Source of the DNA: Pseudooceanicola marinus
GTDB taxonomy: Bacteria > Pseudomonadota > Alphaproteobacteria > Rhodobacterales > Rhodobacteraceae
Direction of reading: 5' to 3'
DNA: 64,000 nucleotides
Assembly (NCBI RefSeq): GCF_020177265.1
Contig: NZ_JAIVMC010000007.1
Coordinates: 186,001 to 250,000, forward strand
In this document: piece after piece, positions 26,096-35,842 of the stretch
Position numbering within the stretch: position 1 is the first letter of the stretch
How the letters are laid out: each line of letters opens with the position of its first letter
Notes under the pieces: generated by a model
What the model was told of the DNA's origin: nothing
What the model saw: only the letters and a program-made list of their open reading frames with translations
Database searches by the model: none
Position numbers and translations under genes: made by a program

Positions 26096-26184
26096 CGCGA
26101 CCCGGGGCCACGAGGGAACGGGCAGATCGGCGGGGGCGTCCCGCCGGAACGTGACATGGACGCAACGCGAAAGGGACAGACCCA

Positions 26185-26814
26185 ATGATGGACGCGACGC
26201 AGATCATGATCCGCCAGGCCAGCTTCGTGCAGGGGCTGGTTGTCGGCTCCGCGCGGATGGCCGAATGGCAGATGCGCTTTTCCCAGGCGATGCTGAAGGC
26301 GATGCTGGATGACCCGCTGCCTGATGTTTCGCCGCATCCGGCCCCCGAGGGCGCCGAGGCGGCCCCGGCGCTGACGCCGAAACCGGCCCCTAGGCGCAAG
26401 CCCGCCGCCCGCAAGGCGCCGGCAAAGCGGGCCGCTCCCGCGAAGGCGGCAGCCCCCGCGACCGAACCCGCCGCCAAGACCGCTGCCGGAAGCGAGGCGA
26501 AACCGGCCGCCCGGAAGGCCGCGCCCAAGCCGGCCGCGAAACCTGCATCGAAACCGGCCACGCGGGCCAAGACCCCGGCGAAACCCGCCGCCAAGGGCGC
26601 AACCGCCGGGACGCAAGCCAAGGCAGCGCCCGCGACGCCGCCGAAGCCGGCAGCCAAGACCGAGCCCAAGGCCGCGAGCGCCGCGCAACCGGCGCCCAAG
26701 CCGGAGGCTGAGGCCAAGCCCGCTGCCACCGAGGCCAAGGCACGTCGCCCGCGTCAGCCCTCGGCGCCGCCTTCGATGCCCGACAGCCCTGCCAACAAGA
26801 GCGACGACAGCTAA
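26185..26814 (+). CDS. histone-H1-like Ala/Lys/Pro-rich protein inside the urease operon
   Basis: A 209-residue protein in two parts. Residues 1-45 look like a helical domain (MDATQIMIRQASFVQGLVVG, then AEWQMRFSQAMLKAML). Residues about 55-209 are low complexity, mostly Ala, Lys and Pro, with PAKPAAK- and KPAAR-type repeats as in bacterial H1-like and phasin-tail proteins. It may bind nucleic acid or another polyanion, or tether a small helical domain; function is unknown. It sits on the same strand between ureB and ureC with gaps of 89 and 33 bp. Tandem ATGs at 26185 and 26188. Confidence 0.7.
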   Translation: MMDATQIMIRQASFVQGLVVGSARMAEWQMRFSQAMLKAMLDDPLPDVSPHPAPEGAEAAPALTPKPAPRRKPAARKAPAKRAAPAKAAAPATEPAAKTAAGSEAKPAARKAAPKPAAKPASKPATRAKTPAKPAAKGATAGTQAKAAPATPPKPAAKTEPKAASAAQPAPKPEAEAKPAATEAKARRPRQPSAPPSMPDSPANKSDDS

Positions 26815-26847
26815 GTCGCGCCGACAGATCCTTCAGGAGCCACCCGA

Positions 26848-28598
<1,751 letters not shown>

Positions 28599-28599
<1 letters not shown>

Positions 28600-29228
28600 T
28601 GCGCCTCGCTGCCGCATTCTGCCTGTCCCTGCCGGCTGTGCTGCTGGCCGGGGCGGCGCTGGCCCGTTGCCCGACGTCGGACGACATTTCGGCGGGCATC
28701 GTCTATTCCAACACGGTCGCGGGGCAGGAGAGCATCAATGTCGCCTTCGGCACCACGGCCTATCTCGCCTCCTATTACGAGTTGGGCGACCAGGGGCTGA
28801 CCAAGCAGTTCCTGATGTTGAAGGGGGTCTACCCGCAGACCCTGACGGCGATCACCGCCGCCGAGGTGCTTACGATCTCCTACCACTACCCCGTGGGCCA
28901 GGCGGAGTTCCCGGAGCCGCGCGAAGGGGTCTCTTGGCAGGTCGAGGCGGTCGTCGCCCAGGGGAGCGACAGCCTGACGGAAACCCAAAGCTACACCTTT
29001 GGCCGCGAGGAGGCGCGCGAGATCGGCGACTGCACCTTCGGCGTCATCCCCTACGACATCGAGACCCGCAGCGAGGCCTATGGCGCCCAGGTGCTGGGGA
29101 TGTTCTACGTTCCGGTGCTGGGCGTGGCCTTTCCCGACGTGAGGCGCGATCTGCCCGAGTCGGGCGAGGTGGCGTTCAGTGAGAGCATGACCACATACCC
29201 CGCGCTTCTGGCGCAATGGGGCAACTGA
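28599..29228 (+). CDS. secreted protein of unknown function, coupled to ureC
   Basis: A 209-residue protein with a signal peptide (MRLAAAFCLSLPAVLLAGAA, cut near ALA-RC). The mature part looks globular and beta-rich, with Cys near the new N-terminus and one near the middle (GDCTFG). I do not recognise a family. Its ATG shares one base with the ureC stop, so it is translated with urease, yet a secreted protein has no obvious role in cytosolic urease assembly. Extra genes between ureC and ureE have been reported in Rhodobacter, but I cannot say whether this is a homologue. Confidence 0.7.
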
Positions 29229-29248
29229 GGGGCGATCCTTGACAAGTC

Positions 29249-29260
29249 TTGTGATCACAA
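29249..29260. promoter_or_regulatory. perfect palindrome TTGTGATCACAA
   Basis: A 12-bp perfect palindrome directly after TTGACAAGTC, in the 284-bp stretch before the DUF1127 gene. It resembles, but does not match, FNR (TTGAT-N4-ATCAA) or CRP sites. Downstream, two hairpins follow (29318-29332, then CTTTTCT; and 29367-29382, then TTTAAAT), so the region may hold a terminator or a short RNA. Confidence 0.4.
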
Positions 29261-29512
29261 AGTTCGGCGGGGCGGGAAAATCGCCTTGTGTGACAGGGAT
29301 TTCCCCGGATCTGGGCACGCTGCAATGCAGCGCTTTTCTGGAAAGAGCTATGCGTATTGCGCAAGGGGGGTCTGCAAACCCCTTTAAATCAAGGCTTTCT
29401 GCGTTGCGGCAAGCGCATGGCGGTAATGAGGGATTGAAAATGGTAAGGGCGCAAGAGCTGACCTATTTTGAGTGTCAATCAACGGACGAACCAGACATTC
29501 ACGAGGTCCCCC

Positions 29513-29737
29513 ATGGCAACCGTTTCCAGCCAAGTTTCCGCTCCCGCCGGCATTTCCGCAAAACTGTCGGCCTTCTTCCACTCCGTCTCCGTGGCCCTGG
29601 TGGCCTACATGGAACGTCGCACCCGTGCCGATCAGATCGCCGCGCTGCAAGCCAAGTCCGACGAGGAACTGGCCAAGATGGGCGTCAACCGCGACGAGAT
29701 CCCGGCCTACGTCTTCCGCGATCTGTTCTACGTCTGA
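29513..29737 (+). CDS. DUF1127 small protein
   Basis: A 74-residue protein whose C-terminal 45 residues match the YjiS-like DUF1127 pattern (RRTRADQIAALQAKSDEELAKMG, then REEIPAYVFRDLFY-like end). In Rhodobacter sphaeroides a DUF1127 protein (CcaF1) is reported as an RNA-binding partner of stress-linked small RNAs; transfer of that role here is inference. I use the ATG at 29513; a longer frame starts at 29468. It lies between ureC and ureE with AT-richer DNA upstream, so it may have its own promoter. Confidence 0.85.
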   Translation: MATVSSQVSAPAGISAKLSAFFHSVSVALVAYMERRTRADQIAALQAKSDEELAKMGVNRDEIPAYVFRDLFYV

Positions 29738-29824
29738 TCGCCGTTTGGCCGAAGCGGGGCGCCGCCGCGCGCCGCTCGGGCCATCCGGCTGTCAGGGAAT
29801 GGTTCCCGGTAGCGGAGGTGCGTC

Positions 29825-30604
29825 ATGCCTGATCGCGCCCCAGTCAAGAGAGCCCTGACAGCCCTCAGATCCGCCGAAATGGACGCGCCCCGTTTCGACG
29901 ACCTTGTGACGCTCGACTACGAAGAGCGTTTCTTCCGGCGCAAGGGCCTTGTGACCGACGGCGGGGAGCGGATCCTCGCCGATCTGGCCCAGACCCTGTC
30001 GCTGGACGAAGGCGACGCGCTGCAGCTTGAGGATGGCCGGCTGATCGGCATCCGGGCCGCCCCCGAACCCCTGCTGAAGGTCACCGGCGAGGCGCTGCCC
30101 CGTCTGGCTTGGCATATCGGCAACCGTCATACCCCCTGCGAGATCACCGCCGCGGCCCTGTTCATCCGCCAGGACAAGGTCATTGCCGAGATGCTGCGCC
30201 ACCTCGGCGCCACGGTGGAAACCGTCATGGCGCCCTTCCTGCCCGAAGGCGGGGCCTACGGGCACGGGCGCACCCATTCCCATGAACATGGCGCCACCCT
30301 GCACGACGGGGAGCACGGGCATTCCCATGCCCGGGACCACGACCACGGGCATTCGCACGACCATGGCCACGCCCATTCGCACGATCACGGCCATGTTCAC
30401 CACCATTCCTCCCACGATGATCCGGATGTGCAGTCCGAGGATGAGACGGCGCGCGGCGCCCGTACGGCACGCAAGGGCCACGGTCACACCCATCACCATT
30501 CCTCGCATGACGACTTCGGTGCCCTGACCGAGGACGTGGATGGCGACGGTGGCCCTCGCGTCCCGGGCCACGGCCCCCTGGGTGATCATGACCGCGACCA
30601 CTGA
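29825..30604 (+). CDS. ureE: urease accessory protein UreE with long His-rich tail
   Basis: A 259-residue nickel metallochaperone. The core (residues 1-140) has the family strands [37 protein letters not shown] and the [11 protein letters not shown] stretch. The tail from residue 147 on holds about 30 histidines, mostly HSHDHGH-type repeats, giving many nickel sites; typical UreE tails are shorter. CGGAGG stands before the ATG. The last 17 bases overlap the start of ureF. Confidence 0.95.
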   Translation: MPDRAPVKRALTALRSAEMDAPRFDDLVTLDYEERFFRRKGLVTDGGERILADLAQTLSLDEGDALQLEDGRLIGIRAAPEPLLKVTGEALPRLAWHIGNRHTPCEITAAALFIRQDKVIAEMLRHLGATVETVMAPFLPEGGAYGHGRTHSHEHGATLHDGEHGHSHARDHDHGHSHDHGHAHSHDHGHVHHHSSHDDPDVQSEDETARGARTARKGHGHTHHHSSHDDFGALTEDVDGDGGPRVPGHGPLGDHDRDH

Positions 30605-31238
30605 TCCGGCGCTGATCCTGCACCGCTGGCTGTCCCCCGCCTACCCGGTGGGGGCCTTCGCCTATTCCCACGGGATCGAGGCGGCGGTGGCCGAGGGCTG
30701 GCTGACCGATGCGGATCAGACCGGCGCCTGGCTGCGCGACGTGGCTTTGAAGGGGGCCGGGCACAACGACGCGATCCTGCTGGCGGCCGCCTGGCACGCC
30801 GAAACACCCGAGAGGCTGGCGGAGATCGCCGAGTTGGCCTCCGCCCTGGCCCCTTCGGCCAACCGCCGGCTGGAAACCGAGGCCCAGGGCGCGGCCTTTG
30901 CCCGGACCACCGCCGCGGTGCACGGGATCGCCCTCGATCCGGCACCCTATCCGGTGGTGCTGGGCCGGGCTGCACGGCTTCTCGATCTGCCGCTGGAGAA
31001 GACCCTGCGCCTCTTCCTGCTGGCTTTCCTGTCTAACCTCACCTCTGCCGCGATCCGACTGGTGCCCCTGGGCCAGACCGACGGTCAACGCATCCTGTCG
31101 GCACTGGAGCCGCTTTGCGCCGAGCTTGCCGCGACGGCTGCGCCAGGCGATCTCGACGCCCTTGGCTCTTGTGCTGTAATGTCCGACATTGCGGCAATGC
31201 GGCAGGAGGTGCTGACCACGCGCCTCTTCCGTTCCTGA
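30588..31238 (+). CDS. ureF: urease accessory protein UreF
   Basis: A 216-residue all-helical protein that joins UreD and UreG in the urease activation complex. Family features are [35 protein letters not shown] and the C-terminal [10 protein letters not shown]...[19 protein letters not shown] chose the ATG at 30588 because it gives the usual start; the reading frame is open further inside ureE. Overlap with ureE is 17 bp. Confidence 0.95.
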   Translation: MTATTDPALILHRWLSPAYPVGAFAYSHGIEAAVAEGWLTDADQTGAWLRDVALKGAGHNDAILLAAAWHAETPERLAEIAELASALAPSANRRLETEAQGAAFARTTAAVHGIALDPAPYPVVLGRAARLLDLPLEKTLRLFLLAFLSNLTSAAIRLVPLGQTDGQRILSALEPLCAELAATAAPGDLDALGSCAVMSDIAAMRQEVLTTRLFRS

Positions 31239-31275
31239 CCGACCACGCCACCACGACCTGACACGAGGTATCCCG

Positions 31276-31902
31276 ATGACCAGCTCCCCTCACGGCCCCC
31301 TGCGGATCGGCCTCGGCGGCCCGGTGGGCGCCGGCAAGACCTCCCTCACGGCCGCGCTCTGCCGTCGCCTGCGCGATGACCTGTCCATCGCCGTGGTCAC
31401 CAACGACATCTACACCCAGGAAGACGCCGAGGCGCTGGTGCGGATGCAGGCGCTGTCCTCGGACCGCATCCGCGGGGTCGAAACGGGCGGCTGCCCCCAT
31501 ACGGCGATCCGCGAGGATGCCTCGATCAACCTGGCCGCCATCGACGACCTGATGGCGCACTTCCCGGACCTCGACGCGGTTTTCGTCGAATCGGGCGGTG
31601 ATAACCTCTCGGCCACCTTCTCGCCGGAACTGGCGGATGTGACGATCTACGTGATCGACGTAGCCGCTGGCGAGGAAATCCCCCGCAAGGGCGGCCCCGC
31701 CGTCACCCGCTCCGACATCCTGGTGATCAACAAGACCGACCTGGCCCCCTACGTGGGCGCGGACCTGTCGGTGATGGAACGCGACGCCAAGGCACAGCGC
31801 GGCGCGCGGCCCTTCGTCTTCACCAATCTCAAGACGGGGGAGGGGCTGGACCAGGTCCTGACCCTGCTGGAAGAGATCGGCGGCCTCGCCGTGCCCGCCT
31901 GA
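31276..31902 (+). CDS. ureG: urease accessory GTPase UreG
   Basis: A 208-residue SIMIBI-class GTPase that powers nickel insertion. The P-loop [11 protein letters not shown], the [10 protein letters not shown] metal region, [17 protein letters not shown] (Cys-Pro-His nickel motif) and the NKTDLAP specificity motif are all intact. Last gene of the urease operon; 37 bp after ureF. trkH starts four bases after its stop, which may extend the transcript. Confidence 0.97.
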   Translation: MTSSPHGPLRIGLGGPVGAGKTSLTAALCRRLRDDLSIAVVTNDIYTQEDAEALVRMQALSSDRIRGVETGGCPHTAIREDASINLAAIDDLMAHFPDLDAVFVESGGDNLSATFSPELADVTIYVIDVAAGEEIPRKGGPAVTRSDILVINKTDLAPYVGADLSVMERDAKAQRGARPFVFTNLKTGEGLDQVLTLLEEIGGLAVPA

Positions 31903-31906
31903 TCCG

Positions 31907-33394
31907 ATGGCCAACCTGGACGTGCCCCGCGGGCAGAGCCTGACCCTGATCGACTTCCGCCCCATTGGCTACGTGATCGGCCTGCTGGTGGCGGTGCTGG
32001 GGCTGACCATGCTGGTGCCGCTGGCGATGGACATCGCGGACGGCAATGGCCACTGGCCGGTCTTCTTCGAGAGCTTCCTCATCACCTTCACCGTGGGCAG
32101 CCTGACCTCGCTTGCCTGTCAGAACGGCGCGCGCGAGGGGCTGACCCTGCAGCAGACCTTCATCCTGACGACGGGCCTTTGGGCGATGCTGCCGCTCTTC
32201 GGGGCGATCCCCTTCGTCATGGGGGCGACGCAGGCCAGCTTCACCGATGCCTATTTCGAGGCGATGTCGGGGATGACCACCACAGGCTCCACGGTGTTCT
32301 CCGGGCTTCAGGACCTGCCGCGGGGGCTGAACCTGTGGCGCGGCATCCTGCAATGGCTGGGCGGCATCGGGATCATCGTCGTGGCCATGGTTTTCCTGCC
32401 GGAACTGCGCGTGGGCGGCATGCAGATGTTCCGCTCCGAGGCCTTCGAGACCATGGGGAAGATCCTGCCCAAGGCCTCGGCCATCGCGGGGCAGATATCG
32501 GTGATCTACGTCGGCCTGACCGTGGCCTGCATGCTGACCTACCTGCTGCTGGGCATGGATCCCTACAACGCCACGGTGCATGCGCTGACCACCATGTCGA
32601 CCGGGGGCTTTTCCACCTCCGACGCCAGCTTCGGCGCCTTCCAGGGGCCGATGGAATATGCCGCCTCCTTCTATATGATCGCCGCCGCGCTGCCCTTCGT
32701 GCGCTACGTGCAGATGCTGAACGGCAACCGCATCGCGCTGTTCCGCGACACCCAGGTGCATGGCTTCATCGGCACCATCGCCGTTCTGGTGATCGTCTCG
32801 GCCATCGTGTTGCTGCACATCTTCCCGCATCACTGGGAACAGGCGGTGCGCGAAAGCCTGTTCAACATCGTGTCGATCATGTCCGGCACCGGCTATGCCT
32901 CGGTCGATTACATGCAGTGGGGCGCCTTCCTCATCACCATGTTCTTCTTCATCGGCCTGATCGGCGGCTGCGCCGGCTCCACCGCCTGCTCGGTGAAGAT
33001 CTTCCGCTACCAGATCCTGCTGATTTCCATCAAGGCGCAGATCAAGCGGATCCACTCGCCCCACGGGGTCTTCTCGCTGCGCTATGACGGCAACAAGCTG
33101 GACGAGGACGTGCTGGCCTCGGTCATGTCCTTCTTCGTCTTTTTCACCGTCTCGGTGGGGGTCTTCTCGGTGGCGCTGGCGCTGACCGGGCTCGACTTCA
33201 TCACCTCGCTGTCGGGGGCGGCCACGGCGCTGGCCAATATCGGGCCGGGCCTCGGCGACATCATCGGCCCCGCGGGCAACTTCGGCCCGCTGAACGACAC
33301 GGCGAAATGGGTGCTGATCATCGGCATGCTCTGCGGCCGGCTGGAGCTGATGGTGGTCTATGCCATGCTGACCGTGCGGTTCTGGCGCGGCTGA
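31907..33394 (+). CDS. trkH: potassium uptake protein TrkH
   Basis: A 495-residue inner-membrane K+ channel-like subunit. Four pore motifs typical of the family appear: SGMTTTGSTVF, ALTTMSTGGFSTSD, VSIMSGTGYASVDY and a last one around ATALANIGPGLGDI. About ten to twelve hydrophobic helices and the GGIGIIVVAMVFLPELRVGG stretch agree. TrkH works with the peripheral TrkA protein, which is not in the window. Only four bases separate it from ureG. Confidence 0.95.
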   Translation: MANLDVPRGQSLTLIDFRPIGYVIGLLVAVLGLTMLVPLAMDIADGNGHWPVFFESFLITFTVGSLTSLACQNGAREGLTLQQTFILTTGLWAMLPLFGAIPFVMGATQASFTDAYFEAMSGMTTTGSTVFSGLQDLPRGLNLWRGILQWLGGIGIIVVAMVFLPELRVGGMQMFRSEAFETMGKILPKASAIAGQISVIYVGLTVACMLTYLLLGMDPYNATVHALTTMSTGGFSTSDASFGAFQGPMEYAASFYMIAAALPFVRYVQMLNGNRIALFRDTQVHGFIGTIAVLVIVSAIVLLHIFPHHWEQAVRESLFNIVSIMSGTGYASVDYMQWGAFLITMFFFIGLIGGCAGSTACSVKIFRYQILLISIKAQIKRIHSPHGVFSLRYDGNKLDEDVLASVMSFFVFFTVSVGVFSVALALTGLDFITSLSGAATALANIGPGLGDIIGPAGNFGPLNDTAKWVLIIGMLCGRLELMVVYAMLTVRFWRG

Positions 33395-33545
33395 TGCCTG
33401 CGGGGGCGGCGTTTTGCGCGCCCCGACGCCTTGGCATTGCCTTTTCCTTGCGCGACTCGGCCCCGTTGCGCGATACTGAGCGGGTCGCGCGGCAAAGGCG
33501 TCGCGCCTCTCTCCCGATGATTGGGATCCCTGGCAGGGTTGCCTG

Positions 33546-33566
33546 CCTGTCCGACATGCGGACAGG
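33546..33566. promoter_or_regulatory. inverted repeat upstream of cysG
   Basis: CCTGTCCG-ACATG-CGGACAGG: perfect 8-bp arms, 40 bp before the cysG ATG. It may be an operator or an RNA hairpin in the leader; no regulator is linked. Confidence 0.45.
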
Positions 33567-33606
33567 GCGGTGACTCTTTGGCGTTTTCCCAATCGGAGGC
33601 AGAGCG

Positions 33607-34989
33607 ATGAAAAGCTTTCCCATGTTCCTGAAAATGACCGGCCGTCGCGTGGTGATCTGCGGCGGTGGGGCCGAGGCCGCACGCAAGGCGCGCCTGGTGC
33701 TGAAGACCGAGGCGCGGATCCTGCTGGTGGCCCCCGTGCTGGACCCCGAACTGGCTGGGCTGGTGGCCGTAGGCCGAGCGGGCCATGTCGCGACGGCGGG
33801 CCCCGACACCTTCGACGGCTGCGTGCTGGCCTTCATCGCCACGGGCGATGTGGCCGAGGAGGACGCGCTGGCCGCCCAGGCCCGTGCGGCGGGGGCGGTG
33901 GTCAATATCGTCGACCGGCCCGAGGCCTGCGACGCCTTCACCCCCTCCATCGTCGACCGTGATCCGGTTGTGGTCGCCGTCGGCACCGAGGGTACGGCCC
34001 CGGTCCTGGGCCGATCGATCAAGACGGAGGTCGAGGCGATGCTGCATCCCCGCCTGGGCGCCTTTGCCGCTCTGGCCGGCCGGCTGCGCGCGGCGGTGGC
34101 CGAGCGGATCGCGCCGGAGGCGCGGCGCCGCTTCTGGGAATGGGTCTATACCGGCCCGGCCTTCGACCGGCACCGCGCGGGCGACGAACATGCCGCCGCC
34201 GACATGCTGAAACAGGCGATAGCGGCAGGGCAGGCCCCCGAAGGCGGCGGGCGCATCGCCCTGGTTGGTGCGGGGCCCGGCGCGCGTGACCTGCTGACCC
34301 TGCGCGCCGTGCGCCACCTGCAGGAGGCCGACGTGATCTTCTACGACCGCCTGGTCGATCCGGATGTGCTGGAACTGGCGCGACGCGACGCCGATCGGGT
34401 CTTCGTCGGCAAGGAGGTCGGCGCCTGCGCCTGGCCCCAGGCGAAGATCGACGCGGTGATTGTGGCCGAGGCGCAGAAGGGGCGCAGGGTGGTACGGCTG
34501 AAATCCGGTGACCCCTCGGTTTTCGGACGTGCAACGGAGGAGATCGAGGCCGCCCGCGCCGCCGGCATCCCCATCGAGATCGTGCCCGGGGTCACCGCCG
34601 CCTCCGCCGCCGCCGCGTCGCTGAGCCGGCCCCTGACCGAGCGTGGCGAAAGCGACGCCTGCGTCTTCGTCACCGGTACCTGCCGTCCCGGCGACCCGGC
34701 GCCCGACTGGACAGCGCTGGCCCGGCCCGGCACGACGCTATGCATCTACATGGGTGTGGCACGGGCGGGCGAAATCGCTGGCGGTCTGATCGCCGCGGGT
34801 GTGCCCGGAGGGACCGAGGTCGAGGTGGTCTCGCAGGCCTCCCACGCCACAGAGCGCCGCGCCTGCGCGACACTGGCGAGCCTGCCGCAGGTGATCCGCG
34901 ACGAAGGCATCGCGAACCCGGCGATCCTCATGGTGCGGCACCTGAAGTCGGCTGCGGCAGAGGTGGTCTATCCGCAAAGCGTGGCGTGA
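33607..34989 (+). CDS. cysG: siroheme synthase (CysG, fused)
   Basis: A 460-residue fusion. The N-terminal half (about 1-205) is the precorrin-2 dehydrogenase/ferrochelatase with the dinucleotide fold VVICGGGAEAARKA. The C-terminal half is uroporphyrinogen-III C-methyltransferase, with VGAGPGARDLLTLRAV, YDRLVD, LKSGDPSVFGR and PGVTAASAAAA. Together they make siroheme for sulfite or nitrite reductase. In many Rhodobacteraceae cysG is followed by sulfite-reduction genes (DUF2849, cysI, cysH); here it is not. The ATG lies after GAGGCAGAGCG. Confidence 0.95.
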   Translation: MKSFPMFLKMTGRRVVICGGGAEAARKARLVLKTEARILLVAPVLDPELAGLVAVGRAGHVATAGPDTFDGCVLAFIATGDVAEEDALAAQARAAGAVVNIVDRPEACDAFTPSIVDRDPVVVAVGTEGTAPVLGRSIKTEVEAMLHPRLGAFAALAGRLRAAVAERIAPEARRRFWEWVYTGPAFDRHRAGDEHAAADMLKQAIAAGQAPEGGGRIALVGAGPGARDLLTLRAVRHLQEADVIFYDRLVDPDVLELARRDADRVFVGKEVGACAWPQAKIDAVIVAEAQKGRRVVRLKSGDPSVFGRATEEIEAARAAGIPIEIVPGVTAASAAAASLSRPLTERGESDACVFVTGTCRPGDPAPDWTALARPGTTLCIYMGVARAGEIAGGLIAAGVPGGTEVEVVSQASHATERRACATLASLPQVIRDEGIANPAILMVRHLKSAAAEVVYPQSVA

Positions 34990-35015
34990 CAAACGCCCTC
35001 TCTTGCGGCGTTTGT
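34989..35015 (+). terminator. hairpin at the end of cysG
   Basis: ACAAACGCC-N9-GGCGTTTGT, perfect 9-bp arms that start at the last base of the stop codon. No T run follows, so it may act as an mRNA 3' end stabiliser rather than a terminator. Confidence 0.5.
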
Positions 35016-35143
35016 GTCGGCGGGGGGCCGCGGCGAGGCATTCGGGAGTCCGCCCTCGTTTTCGTGCTGTATCGGTGACGCGATATGGCATCATGCTGCC
35101 TGTCATGGGCGTCGTTGGGACGTCGAAGCGAAGCGAGGAGCAT

Positions 35144-35533
35144 ATGAAATTCAGAACAGCAACCATGGTGGCAGCCCTGGTCGCCGGATTGGCGACGCCG
35201 GGCACCGCGGGAACGGAGCTGTCGCGGGATGAGGTCCTGGCGTTGATCGTGGGTCACACCGAGCAGGGGCGGGTCATGAAGGCGTCGCGCGATGACATCG
35301 GTCGAGATCGCACACAGTACGCGATCCGCTATGCGGCCGATGGCACGCTGGTCTATTCCACAGGCGGCGGAAAGTCGGGAACCGGCACCTGGTCGATGGA
35401 GGGCAACGCCCTGTGCCGTGGCTTCGACGGCAACGGCGCCTCTTGCCGGAAGATCGAGAAAAGCGGCGACCGCCACGAAGGGGTGGGATTCCGGACGGGC
35501 AACCTGCGGTACCGCTTCACCATCTCCGACTGA
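35144..35533 (+). CDS. small secreted protein of unknown function
   Basis: A 129-residue protein with a signal peptide (MKFRTATMVAALVAGLATPG, then TAG). The mature part has DGTLVYSTGGGKSGTGTW and ends RFTISD, a short beta-rich domain like those of uncharacterised periplasmic proteins with a repeated W/G pattern; Cys pair in ALCRGF and GASCRK may form a disulfide. Ribosome site GAGGAG precedes the ATG at 35144. Family not recognised with certainty. Confidence 0.72.
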   Translation: MKFRTATMVAALVAGLATPGTAGTELSRDEVLALIVGHTEQGRVMKASRDDIGRDRTQYAIRYAADGTLVYSTGGGKSGTGTWSMEGNALCRGFDGNGASCRKIEKSGDRHEGVGFRTGNLRYRFTISD

Positions 35534-35562
35534 ACCGCGCGAGGATGCGGCGACAGGACAGC

Positions 35563-35592
35563 AAAAAGGCGCCCGCTTGGGGCGCCTTTCTT
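35563..35592 (+). terminator. intrinsic terminator
   Basis: AAAGGCGCCC-GCTTG-GGGCGCCTTT with As before and TTTC after; can act in both directions, here mainly for the small secreted protein gene. Confidence 0.85.
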
Positions 35593-35698
35593 GTGTGATG
35601 AAGATGAGGTGGCGCCCGTGACCTCTTTTCGGTCTGAGGGAACGACCCGTGCTGTCCTCATACCAACTGGGCTCCGCGGAGCCGTCCTTACCGGTCCG

Positions 35699-35839
35699 GG
35701 GCTCCGCCCGTGGCCACCTCAAACGCTCCCTTGGAGCGTTTGTCGGCCCCATTGGAGGGCCGAGCCTGAGGGCTCCGCCCGTGACCGCTTCAAACGCTCC
35801 CCCAGAGCGTTTGCCGCGCCCCTTTGGGGCGCGGATCAG
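35699..35839. repeat. two tandem 71-bp units, each with two hairpins
   Basis: Unit 1 starts at 35699 and unit 2 at 35770. Both begin GGGCTCCGCCCGTG. Each then has hairpin A: CAAACGCTCC-CTT-GGAGCGTTTG (35720-35742) and CAAACGCTC-CCCCA-GAGCGTTTG (35791-35813). Each ends with hairpin B: GGCCC/GGGCC in unit 1 and GCGCCCC-TTT-GGGGCGC in unit 2. Stems are kept although loop and stem bases differ. Confidence 0.65.
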
Positions 35840-35842
35840 CGG

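Larger units (their letters stand above)
35534..35842. other. 309-bp gene-free stretch of terminator and hairpins
   Basis: Lies between two convergent genes. It holds an intrinsic terminator (35563-35592), a 14-bp palindrome GGCTCCGCGGAGCC (35670-35683) and the tandem 71-bp hairpin units (35699-35839). No gene seen. Confidence 0.7.

Noticed and set aside
29249-29260. Assignment of TTGTGATCACAA as an FNR or CRP site
   Set aside because: Half-sites and spacing fit neither consensus, so it is kept only as an unassigned palindrome.
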